Below, one piece after another: positions 34,585-42,252 of a stretch of DNA of 57,360 bases. Origin of the DNA: Bacteroidota bacterium (lineage in GTDB: Bacteria > Bacteroidota > Ignavibacteria > Kapaibacteriales > UBA2268). The position numbers and the translations under genes were made by a program. Numbering within the stretch: the stretch's first letter is position 1; each line of letters starts with the position of its first letter. The DNA lies in contig JAKIZO010000010.1 in the NCBI GenBank assembly GCA_022707965.1, positions 1 to 57,360 of the forward strand, given 5' to 3'. The notes under the pieces were generated by a model, which worked only from the letters and a program-made list of their open reading frames with translations, was not told where the DNA came from and did not search any database.

Positions 34585-35361
34585 CTAAAAATCTATGTCA
34601 ATAAACATTTCGAAACTTGTTCGTAATGAATTGGATTGATATTCAGTTGAAATTTTGAGCATTGTACCAACGATTTTCCCCTTTCCATTTTTCTTTTCCT
34701 GAAACTGTTCGATTGTAAACCGCTGCTCATTGCTATGAATATAGCGATAATTCCCTTCTCGGCTGCGAAGTGCCAGAATCCCGTATTTGTTGCTTGCTGG
34801 TTCGCCATCAAATTCAATGGGGATTTGATTTACAAGGACAAAGCCCCAATATCTTACATTTATTTCCTTTGCCATTTCTTGTCTGTTTAGCCCCGGTATA
34901 TTAAAATTGTTCTGTCCGTTCACCAGATTTATGCTTGCGTAGATAACCGGAACACTTAGACTTGTGTCGGCAAACACTCTTGCATATCCGCTTGCAATAT
35001 GCCAGATAGCATTAATTGGACTATCGCCAGGCTTGAAGTATTTTTCAGATATTAAAATATCTACTCTCTTGGGGATAAACTTACTGTTCGAAGGATTATC
35101 AGCGGGCAAATAAATTGTATCAGTTTTATGAATTATCGTATCTTTATAATTAATCACTGTATCAATTCTGATTATATAGATGCTGTCAATATGATGTATT
35201 GTGTCCCTTTGGATTAAAGTATCAATTCTGAACGGAGTTTTTATAACATTTTCATCTATTCCAAGCGGGTCAGTGCAGGAAAATAAAATTGGCAAAAACA
35301 CAAAAAGTGTGAAAACCAAATATTCAATTTTTGAGATAATTTTTCTAAAACTTGCTATCAT
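34585..35361 (-). CDS. Hypothetical lipoprotein with Asp-Thr-Ile repeats
   Basis: 258 aa. A type II signal peptide (LVFTLFVFLPILFSC, lipidation at Cys29) is followed by a short repetitive beta-forming stretch at about 42-85 built on D-T/S-I units (RIDTLIQRDTI, HHIDSIYIIRIDTV, YKDTIIHKTDTIYL). The remaining region is a globular beta-rich domain without a recognised family. Its ATG overlaps the stop of the beta-barrel gene (ATGA), so it is the last gene of the ECF sigma operon and probably a substrate or sensor of that envelope-stress circuit. Function unknown. Confidence 0.7.
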   Translation of the reverse strand: MIASFRKIISKIEYLVFTLFVFLPILFSCTDPLGIDENVIKTPFRIDTLIQRDTIHHIDSIYIIRIDTVINYKDTIIHKTDTIYLPADNPSNSKFIPKRVDILISEKYFKPGDSPINAIWHIASGYARVFADTSLSVPVIYASINLVNGQNNFNIPGLNRQEMAKEINVRYWGFVLVNQIPIEFDGEPASNKYGILALRSREGNYRYIHSNEQRFTIEQFQEKKNGKGKIVGTMLKISTEYQSNSLRTSFEMFIDIDF

Positions 35362-35876
35362 AGTTTCAATTTTACTCCAAATTCAAGACCTTTTTTGCTT
35401 GATGAAAACCATTTATTCTGATGTTTGTAATACATATTGCTCACATCATAACCAATTTGCAAACTATGACCATTAAGGACAGGTATTTCAGCACCAACGG
35501 AAAGTCTACCGACCAATCCAACTTTGTTGCCCCCAATTGCTGCCTGAGAGTAAATTTTCCCATAATCGAACTTTAAGAAGTCGGGGCTATACCTACCTAT
35601 AATAGAAAATGTCTCAAAATTGGGATTTTGTTCGTATTGATATAATTGGTTATTTTCATATCCTTCGAACTTTTGGTAGAAATTTTCGCGTGAATAATTC
35701 AAACCAAAAGCGAATTCACTTGAATAATCGTAGATAATTGAAAATGAAGAATTATTGAGGTTTTGTTCATCTGCTGGTCGCACTTTTTCTTTGATGTCTG
35801 ATGTATGCGAGAGTCCCTTAATTTCAAGTGAAAGTTTGCTGTCTGTTTTATCTTGTAAAAACTCTTCTGGCAACAA
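35358..35876 (-). CDS. Outer-membrane beta-barrel fragment, probably frameshifted from the anti-sigma gene
   Basis: 172 aa from a TTG at 35876, without signal peptide or Shine-Dalgarno. Amphipathic strands alternate through the sequence (SFSIIYDYSSEFAFGLNYSRE, GLVGRLSVGAEIPV, HSLQIGYDVSNMYYK) and the C-terminus GLEFGVKLKL is typical of Bacteroidetes barrel domains. The frame extends upstream of the TTG into the end of the anti-sigma gene (IINITSLLPEEF-like junction), so a +1 shift near 35899-35901 would join both into one protein with an N-terminal anti-sigma part, a membrane helix and a C-terminal barrel, an architecture known in Bacteroidetes. Either a real frameshift, a sequencing error or a separate gene with a weak start. 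Confidence 0.6.
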   Translation of the reverse strand: MLPEEFLQDKTDSKLSLEIKGLSHTSDIKEKVRPADEQNLNNSSFSIIYDYSSEFAFGLNYSRENFYQKFEGYENNQLYQYEQNPNFETFSIIGRYSPDFLKFDYGKIYSQAAIGGNKVGLVGRLSVGAEIPVLNGHSLQIGYDVSNMYYKHQNKWFSSSKKGLEFGVKLKL

Positions 35877-35892
35877 ACTTGTTATGTTTATG

Positions 35893-36507
35893 TTAATCGG
35901 GAATAATTTGTCCCATCTTCAAATTATACTGTGGTCTAATGATTTCAGTAGAACTACTGCTTAATTTAATTGCATTGTTATCACCTGGAATAGTCTTGAT
36001 TTCATCATTTTTCTGTTCTACGAGAATGTATTTGTAAACAACCTTTTCCATTATTTCGGGGATTTGTTGCTGTTGCTCAGCGATTACTTCATTAGGTTTG
36101 CTAATTTTTCCTGGATTTTGTTTTACAATGCTATCATTGGTGCTTTCTTTTGGCAGGAGCATAAGCATAATTGCTGCGGTAACGAGAGCTGAGCTAATTC
36201 CGGTTGCAATGTATTTTGTTTGAAGAAGCACCCAGTTTTTCAAAGCAGCAAACCTGGAAATTGATGCGGTTGAAGCAACTGCTGATGGTTCAGAAAATCC
36301 AAGCGTTGAAAATATCTTGTTTGTTGATTTTATTGGTGGGACAAACGCGACACTATCGCTACGCACTGCTTCTTTTATTGCCAGCGCTGATTTCATCTCA
36401 TTACGAGCTTCCTGGTCGGTTGCAAGAAGGGCGAATAGTTCGCTTTCTTGCTCGGGTGGCAATTCCCCGTCAATATACTCATAGATTATTTGAAACTTAT
36501 CTTCCAT
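35893..36507 (-). CDS. Anti-sigma factor-like membrane protein
   Basis: 204 aa; ATG at 36507 with AGGTGG just upstream. The N-terminus (YEYIDGELPPEQESELFALLATD) resembles the cytoplasmic sigma-binding region of anti-sigma factors but lacks a zinc HxxxCxxC motif. A single transmembrane helix lies at about 99-118 (ATGISSALVTAAIMLMLL), followed by a polar periplasmic segment. It begins 12 bp after the ECF sigma gene, the usual order. The C-terminus may continue into the barrel frame downstream by a frameshift. Confidence 0.75.
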   Translation of the reverse strand: MEDKFQIIYEYIDGELPPEQESELFALLATDQEARNEMKSALAIKEAVRSDSVAFVPPIKSTNKIFSTLGFSEPSAVASTASISRFAALKNWVLLQTKYIATGISSALVTAAIMLMLLPKESTNDSIVKQNPGKISKPNEVIAEQQQQIPEIMEKVVYKYILVEQKNDEIKTIPGDNNAIKLSSSSTEIIRPQYNLKMGQIIPD

Positions 36508-36519
36508 CTATCCACCTCA

Positions 36520-37083
36520 TCAATTTTTTGTCAAATCCTTTAAATACGGCGACAAAATTTCTTTAATTTTTTGTTTTGCTCGGAAGGCACGTGTTTTTGC
36601 ATTCGCAGGTGTAATACTGAGTATTTCAGCTATTTCGCTATACTGCATTCCCGCATATTCTTTCAAAATAAACACTTCTCTATATTCATCATCAAGCAAA
36701 TCCAAAGCCCGTGTTATCAAATCTAATAATTCCTTCTTTTCATAATTATCTTGATAAAACAAATTCTTTGCTTCCTCGACGGGAACCCCAATTTTCCTAT
36801 CGCGTTTATAGTTCAAACATAAATTTCTTGCTATTGTGATTAAAAAACCAGGAACGTTTAAATCTTTATGATTATCTTTCACATTTTGATAAAATCTAAT
36901 AAATGTTTCCTGGAAAATGTCTTCTGCAACGTCGGGGTTGTTCATTACTCGGTAGCAATAGGCGTGAACTTGCGATGAATATCGGTTGTAAAGTTCGCTA
37001 AAAGCTTTTTCTGCTTCTTTTTTGTCGTGTCTGAGCAGAAAGACAAGCTCACTATCGCTATATGTTTTATATTTCGAACTCAC
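36520..37083 (-). CDS. ECF-family RNA polymerase sigma factor
   Basis: Alternative sigma factor of 187 aa. Region 2 spans about 22-90 (AFSELYNRYSSQVHAYCYRV, DIFQETFIRFY, NLCLNYKRDRK) and region 4 about 125-178 (LDDEYREVFILKEYAGMQYSEIAEILSI, AKTRAFRAKQKIKE). The start is a GTG at 37083 without an obvious Shine-Dalgarno sequence. It heads an operon with an anti-sigma-like protein, a barrel domain and a lipoprotein, which suggests an envelope-stress regulon. The 160 bp upstream contain inverted and direct repeats that may control it. Confidence 0.92.
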   Translation of the reverse strand: MSSKYKTYSDSELVFLLRHDKKEAEKAFSELYNRYSSQVHAYCYRVMNNPDVAEDIFQETFIRFYQNVKDNHKDLNVPGFLITIARNLCLNYKRDRKIGVPVEEAKNLFYQDNYEKKELLDLITRALDLLDDEYREVFILKEYAGMQYSEIAEILSITPANAKTRAFRAKQKIKEILSPYLKDLTKN

Positions 37084-37101
37084 AAATCGAGTATAATTTA
37101 A

Positions 37102-37121
37102 TGTAATTTAATCAAATTACA
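37102..37121. promoter_or_regulatory. Perfect inverted repeat upstream of the ECF sigma gene
   Basis: TGTAATTT (37102-37109) and AAATTACA (37114-37121) are perfect 8-bp complements around AATC, ending 18 bp before the GTG start. It could be an operator or a leader hairpin. Further upstream CGAATAAT occurs twice (37199-37206 and 37210-37217), 11 bp apart. Confidence 0.4.
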
Positions 37122-37242
37122 CTCAATTTTAAAATTCGTTTCAAATTAACAATAATTATTTGTCTATTTCTAAACTCTATATAAGATTTTGATGTGGTCG
37201 AATAATCCGCGAATAATTATCATCTAATTTTCTGAAAGAAAA

Positions 37243-37269
37243 AACTCCGCTGTTTCTATTAGCGGAGTT
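37243..37269 (-). terminator. Rho-independent terminator of clpC
   Basis: 9-bp perfect stem AACTCCGCT (37243-37251) / AGCGGAGTT (37261-37269), 9-nt loop, followed on the minus strand by TTTTCTTTC. It lies 24 bp after the clpC stop and separates it from the ECF sigma operon. Confidence 0.88.
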
Positions 37270-37293
37270 AATAATTATAAACTATAAGAAAAA

Positions 37294-39831
37294 TTAATTT
37301 GATGAAATATCTGTATCGAAAAATGATTTTTCTTCTGCATTGGCTACAACAGTGCTGGCATTTTCATCTGCTGCAACACTTTCGACCCTGAAAACAATTG
37401 CATCTTTCTTTTCGTTCAATTCTCCGATAGCTTTTGCACCAGTTTTTAAGGTTCCTTTTAATATTTCTTCGGCTAATTCATCTTCCACGTATCTTTGCAA
37501 AGCACGACGCAACGGGCGAGCACCAAATTTTTCGTCGAAACCTTTATCAACAAGAAAATCTTTGGCTTCGCTTGTCAGTTCAAGGTCGATTCTATTAACC
37601 TTCAATCTTTCGACCAATCTACGCAATTGAATATCGATAATTCCATAAATATGCTTACGCTCTAACTTGCGGAATATGATAAAGTCATCAATTCTGTTAA
37701 TAAATTCAGGATTAAACAATCGGCGAACTGATTCCTCAATCGTAGATTTTACGTTCTCGTATTCATTTTCAGCGGTTTTTTCGACAAAGCCAAGCCTACC
37801 GCCTTCTTTCAAATCGCGGGTTCCAACATTGGAGGTCATAATTATCACAGTGTTTTTGAAATCCACCTTGCGTCCCAATCCATCTGTCAGAATGCCATCG
37901 TCAAACACTTGAAGCAAAATATTGAATACATCGGGATGTGCCTTTTCAATTTCGTCAAGCAATATTATAGAATATGGCTTTCTGCGAACTTTTTCTGTGA
38001 GCTGACCACCTTCTTCATATCCAACATAGCCCGGAGGCGCACCAACCAGACGAGAAACTGTATGCTTCTCCATATATTCGCTCATATCAATACGAATTAA
38101 AGCGTCTTCGTTGTCGAACATTACACGTGCGAGTGCCTTTGCCAATTCTGTTTTGCCGACACCCGTCGGTCCAAGAAACATAAATGAACCGATTGGACGC
38201 GAAGGGTCTTTAAGTCCCGCGCGAGCCCTTCGAATTGCCTTAGATAAATGTTCAATTGCTTCGTCCTGTCCGACAACCATAGCTTTCAATTCATCTGATA
38301 GTTTCAAAAGCTTGTTTGATTCACTTTCTGCGATTTTATTGACGGGAATGCCAGTCATCATTGCCACTACGTCTGCAATATCATCTTCTGTTACAGGAAA
38401 AACGCGTTCCGAAGCTTCATTTTCCCACTTTGCTTTTTCCAGTTCAAGTTCGTTAAGAAGATTTTTCTCTATATCGCGCAAACGTGCTGCTTCTTCGAAA
38501 TTCTGTTGCTTAACAACTTGTGTTTTTTCATTTCGGATCTGCTCAATTTTTTCCTCAATTTCAATAATATGCTTTGGAACAACAATATTAGCAAGGTGAA
38601 CGCGTGCACCTGCTTCGTCCATCACATCAATTGCCTTATCGGGGAACATTCTGTCTGTGATGTATCTTTCTGCAAGCCGAACGCAAGCTTGAATTGCCTC
38701 GTCTGAGTAAATCACATTGTGATGTGCTTCGTATCTATCTTTAATATTATTCAAAATTTGCAAAGTCTCTTCAATTGATGGTTCGTCCACCAGAATTTTC
38801 TGAAAACGACGTTCTAATGCACCATCTTTTTCTATGTATTGGCGGTATTCATCAAGTGTAGTTGCACCGATGCATTGAATATCACCTCTTGCCAAAGCAG
38901 GCTTGAACATATTCGATGCATCAAGCGAACCGCTTGCACTTCCAGCACCAACTATTGTATGCAACTCATCAATGAATAAGATTACATCCTTTGCTTTTTC
39001 GAGCTCATTGAGTATTGCTTTCATTCTTTCTTCGAATTGCCCGCGATATTTTGTGCCAGCGACAATTGATGCTAAATCAAGTGTAACAATTCGCTTGTCG
39101 AACAGAGCACGCGAAACTTTTTTCTGAACAATTCTTAAAGCAAGTCCCTCGACAATAGCAGTTTTGCCAACTCCGGGTTCGCCAATAAGCACCGGGTTGT
39201 TCTTCTTGCGTCTCGATAGCACTTGCGATACTCTTTCAATTTCCTTCAAACGACCGACCACGGGGTCTAATTTTCCTTCCGTTGCGAGCTTGGTCAAATC
39301 TCTACCGAAATTGTCCAGAACAGGTGTTTTAACCTTTTCTTTTGGTTTTGGTGTTTGAGGTATATTTTTTTGCGAAAATTCTTGCTTCATAGTTCCTCCT
39401 GAAAGAAAATTGTCCAACTCACGGCGAGCATTATCGTAGCTAACAGAAAATTGCGAAAGTATTTGAGCAGCGATATTATCTTCATCACGCAATAATGATA
39501 GCAACAAATGCTCAGTGCCGATTACATCAGATTTATACAATCTTGCTTCGAGCAAAGTAATTTTCAATACTTTTTCTGCTTGCTTGGTAAGCGGGATATT
39601 CCCAATCGTCATTGTAGCATTTCCCGTGCGAACGGTATCTTCGATAGTTTTCTTCAATTGATATAAATCAACATTTAGATTTTTCAACATTTTCACTGCA
39701 AGCCCTTCACCTTCGCGGATTATTCCAAGCAGCAGGTGTTCGGTGCCAATATAATCGTGCCCCAAGCGTATTGCTTCTTCACGACTTAATCGTATTACTT
39801 CGTTTACTCTATTCGAGAAATTTGCTTCCAT
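37294..39831 (-). CDS. clpC: ATP-dependent Clp protease ATPase subunit ClpC
   Basis: Hsp100 unfoldase (845 aa) that feeds ClpP. Order: double Clp-N repeat (about 5-145), AAA+ D1 with Walker A G217-EPGVGKTA and Walker [10 protein letters not shown], a central UVR-type coiled coil (about 420-460, [18 protein letters not shown]), AAA+ D2 with GPTGVGKTE and [13 protein letters not shown], and the C-terminal D2-small domain ([34 protein letters not shown]). UVR motif and arrangement favour ClpC over ClpB or ClpA. Shine-Dalgarno AGAGG precedes the ATG. A ClpP-docking loop was not pinned down. Confidence 0.96.
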   Translation of the reverse strand: MEANFSNRVNEVIRLSREEAIRLGHDYIGTEHLLLGIIREGEGLAVKMLKNLNVDLYQLKKTIEDTVRTGNATMTIGNIPLTKQAEKVLKITLLEARLYKSDVIGTEHLLLSLLRDEDNIAAQILSQFSVSYDNARRELDNFLSGGTMKQEFSQKNIPQTPKPKEKVKTPVLDNFGRDLTKLATEGKLDPVVGRLKEIERVSQVLSRRKKNNPVLIGEPGVGKTAIVEGLALRIVQKKVSRALFDKRIVTLDLASIVAGTKYRGQFEERMKAILNELEKAKDVILFIDELHTIVGAGSASGSLDASNMFKPALARGDIQCIGATTLDEYRQYIEKDGALERRFQKILVDEPSIEETLQILNNIKDRYEAHHNVIYSDEAIQACVRLAERYITDRMFPDKAIDVMDEAGARVHLANIVVPKHIIEIEEKIEQIRNEKTQVVKQQNFEEAARLRDIEKNLLNELELEKAKWENEASERVFPVTEDDIADVVAMMTGIPVNKIAESESNKLLKLSDELKAMVVGQDEAIEHLSKAIRRARAGLKDPSRPIGSFMFLGPTGVGKTELAKALARVMFDNEDALIRIDMSEYMEKHTVSRLVGAPPGYVGYEEGGQLTEKVRRKPYSIILLDEIEKAHPDVFNILLQVFDDGILTDGLGRKVDFKNTVIIMTSNVGTRDLKEGGRLGFVEKTAENEYENVKSTIEESVRRLFNPEFINRIDDFIIFRKLERKHIYGIIDIQLRRLVERLKVNRIDLELTSEAKDFLVDKGFDEKFGARPLRRALQRYVEDELAEEILKGTLKTGAKAIGELNEKKDAIVFRVESVAADENASTVVANAEEKSFFDTDISSN

Positions 39832-39863
39832 CTTTTCCTCTATTGTATATTATTTCGGTTTCA

Positions 39864-39871
39864 CAAATATA
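39864..39871 (-). promoter_or_regulatory. Candidate -7 element of clpC
   Basis: TATATTTG on the minus strand matches TAnnTTTG, 32 bp upstream of the clpC ATG. No CtsR-type direct repeat or CIRCE element is visible in the 179-bp gap. Confidence 0.4.
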
Positions 39872-39958
39872 GACGTTGTTTCATATTTTTTATTTATCAA
39901 TCTGCATCCATCTTTTCTTTTAGTTTATTATCGTCATTTCTTTAAATTTTTTAATTTG

Positions 39959-39980
39959 ACTAAAAATTACTATTTTTAGT
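39959..39980. promoter_or_regulatory. Perfect 9-bp inverted repeat upstream of the long-chain prenyl synthase
   Basis: ACTAAAAAT (39959-39967) and ATTTTTAGT (39972-39980) around TACT, 30 bp before the ATG at 40011, directly preceded by TAATTTG. Operator or leader hairpin; AT-only loop region makes it weak. Confidence 0.3.
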
Positions 39981-40010
39981 TACAAAAATAATCATAAATG
40001 ACAACATAAT

Positions 40011-40985
40011 ATGAATTTGAATGACATAACAAAACCAATTAAAAAAGAATTAGATGAATTTAACAAGTTTTTTAAATCGAATTTAAAAACAGATGTGCCT
40101 TTACTTAATTTAATTATCAGATACCTAACTTATAAAAAAGGTAAGCAAGTGCGACCTGCTCTTGTTATGCTCTCTGCTTCACTATGCGACGAAATAAATA
40201 CTCGCACCTATATTGGTGCTTCTCTGGTTGAAATGCTTCACACTGCTACACTTGTTCACGATGATGTTGTCGATGATGCTGACGAACGACGGGGAATTGC
40301 ATCAATAAACAAGAAATGGAGCAACAAAATTGCTGTGCTAATGGGCGATTATCTTCTTTCCCGAGGTTTGCTAACTGCCATCGACAACAAAGAATTCGAG
40401 TTTCTTGAAATTATTTCCCGTGCTGTCCGCTTAATGAGCGAGGGCGAACTACTTGCTATCGAGAAAAGTCGTACTCTTCGGGTTTCAGAAGATGATTATT
40501 TCAAAATTATAAATGCTAAAACTGCATCACTTCTGAGTGTTTGCTGCGAAATTGGGGCATTTTCTGCTACGGACGACAAAATTGTTCGAAATCTTTTGCG
40601 TGATTATGGAACCTACTGCGGTCTTGCTTTCCAGATACGAGATGATATTTTCGACTTTTCATCTTCAAATACAGATATTGGCAAACCCGTTGGGAACGAC
40701 TTAAAGGAAAAGAAAATCACGCTACCTCTTATTTATACTTTGTCAAACATTAGCCAAGAAAAAGCGAAAGATGTTATTAAAACAATTAAAAAAGGCAACT
40801 TAAATCAGAAAAAGATTAATGAAATTTATGATTTGATTTTAGAGACGGGTGGCATTGAATATGCTCGCAAAATTGCTTACGATTATTCAGAAAAAGCTAA
40901 ACTGTGCTTAAAGGATTTTCCCGAAACAGATGCGAAAAAGTCATTGATGAATTTTGCAGAATTTGTAGTAACAAGAGATTTTTAG
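40011..40985 (+). CDS. ispB: Long-chain polyprenyl diphosphate synthase (IspB-like)
   Basis: 324-aa trans-prenyl synthase. First Asp-rich motif HTATLVHDDVVDDADERRG, closely resembling octaprenyl/heptaprenyl enzymes, second motif FQIRDDIFDF, and KGKQVRPALV near the N-terminus. The small residues upstream of the first motif (Ala, Thr) are those of long-chain enzymes, so it probably makes the menaquinone side chain, which fits the complex I genes in the window. It overlaps nothing but is 1 bp from the next gene. Product length cannot be read from sequence alone. Confidence 0.9.
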   Translation: MNLNDITKPIKKELDEFNKFFKSNLKTDVPLLNLIIRYLTYKKGKQVRPALVMLSASLCDEINTRTYIGASLVEMLHTATLVHDDVVDDADERRGIASINKKWSNKIAVLMGDYLLSRGLLTAIDNKEFEFLEIISRAVRLMSEGELLAIEKSRTLRVSEDDYFKIINAKTASLLSVCCEIGAFSATDDKIVRNLLRDYGTYCGLAFQIRDDIFDFSSSNTDIGKPVGNDLKEKKITLPLIYTLSNISQEKAKDVIKTIKKGNLNQKKINEIYDLILETGGIEYARKIAYDYSEKAKLCLKDFPETDAKKSLMNFAEFVVTRDF

Positions 40986-40986
40986 T

Positions 40987-42252
40987 ATGGCAAAAATTTC
41001 ACCTCTTTTTGCTCTCGATGCAGCCGAACTCTTCGAAAATGGCAGCTATGACGACGCAATTTCCCTTTGCGTTCAGGGCATCGAGCAATTTCCTGAATAT
41101 CTTACGGGATATGTTACAATTATCGATTTCTTCATTAAAATTGGCAACTCACAAAAAGCAAGAGAGTTCCTTGATAAATATAAACAAGTTTCAAGCAATC
41201 ATAAGCAAATTTCCGAGCTGGAAGAAAAAATTCTATCGCTTGAAACAGTTGATAATCTCTCAACTACTGAGGAAACAGAAATTTTGCCTGACATTGAGCA
41301 AGACATCGAGGAAACTTCTTTAAGCAGTATCTTCGATGCCTACCAATCTGAATTAGACGACAATGAACTTGGAATTAACAACAAAATTGATACCAATATA
41401 GGGGAAGCATCTATCGACGTTCAAACAGAAGAAGTTCAAACTGAAATAGAGCAAACCGAACAGTTCGCTGATGCTTTTGAGATTTCTGAAAGTGAACCAA
41501 GTATAGAAGAATTCTCTGCTATTGATACCAGTATTGAGGAATTATCTATTGCTGTTCAGACAGAAGAAATTCAAACTGAAATAGAGCAAACTGAACAGTT
41601 CGCTGATGCTTTTGAGATTTCTGAAAGTGAAACCAGAATAGAAGAATTCCCTGCTGATGACAATTTTGATGAGAATAATCTGGAAGAATTAGAAGAAATC
41701 AATATTGAGCAAACACCTGATATTGAAGAAAATGAAGAAATTTCAGTTGAGCACCTAAACGCACCTGTCAATTTGCCGAGGGGTTTTCTCAAAGCTTATG
41801 CAAGTGCAAAATTTCCCAATACATACTCACCCAAACTGAATGTTGAGGACAAACTATTGATTGATGGGCTTTTCGACTATCTTTTCTACGACTTCTCAAC
41901 TAACCAAAAGCCTGCTGATTTAGCAATTGAAGCAAGCTTCGACATTAATTCTCTTATTTCGAAGTATGAACAACCAGCAAGTAAGCCCGACGAAATACAA
42001 AAATTAGCTGAAAAAATATCAGGTATTGGTAAAATCGAAATATCCGAACAAGTAGATGAAGAGATTGAGGAAGAACCCGTTGATTACATTCCACCTGCAA
42101 CTGAAACGATGGCAAAAATTCTTGTTCAGCAAGGACAATTCGAAAAAGCATCCCAGATTTATCTCACTCTTGCCGAAAAAGAACCCGAAAAATCCGATTA
42201 TTATTTAGAAAAAGCAATTGAAATTTCTGAAAAAATCAATCCAAAAGAATAA
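40987..42252 (+). CDS. Acidic tetratricopeptide-repeat protein with internal duplication
   Basis: 421 aa, cytoplasmic (no signal peptide). N-terminal TPR-like helices (about 8-70: AAELFENGSYDDAISLCVQG, SQKAREFLDKYKQ), a long Glu-rich low-complexity middle (about 85-255), a short globular segment (LPRGFLKAYASAKFPNTYSP) and a final TPR (about 380-415: GQFEKASQIYLTLAEKEPEK). The middle carries two nearly identical 37-residue units (VQTEE, EIEQTEQFADAFEISESE). It follows ispB by 1 bp and its last 17 bp overlap the convergent subtilisin gene. Scaffold role inferred only from the repeats. Confidence 0.75.
   Translation: MAKISPLFALDAAELFENGSYDDAISLCVQGIEQFPEYLTGYVTIIDFFIKIGNSQKAREFLDKYKQVSSNHKQISELEEKILSLETVDNLSTTEETEILPDIEQDIEETSLSSIFDAYQSELDDNELGINNKIDTNIGEASIDVQTEEVQTEIEQTEQFADAFEISESEPSIEEFSAIDTSIEELSIAVQTEEIQTEIEQTEQFADAFEISESETRIEEFPADDNFDENNLEELEEINIEQTPDIEENEEISVEHLNAPVNLPRGFLKAYASAKFPNTYSPKLNVEDKLLIDGLFDYLFYDFSTNQKPADLAIEASFDINSLISKYEQPASKPDEIQKLAEKISGIGKIEISEQVDEEIEEEPVDYIPPATETMAKILVQQGQFEKASQIYLTLAEKEPEKSDYYLEKAIEISEKINPKE
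41411..41654 (+). repeat. Two-copy in-frame tandem repeat in the acidic TPR gene
   Basis: Copy 1 about 41411-41520 and copy 2 about 41546-41654, near-identical over about 110 bp including ACTGAAATAGAGCAAAC and GCTGATGCTTTTGAGATTTC. A recent duplication. Confidence 0.85.
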
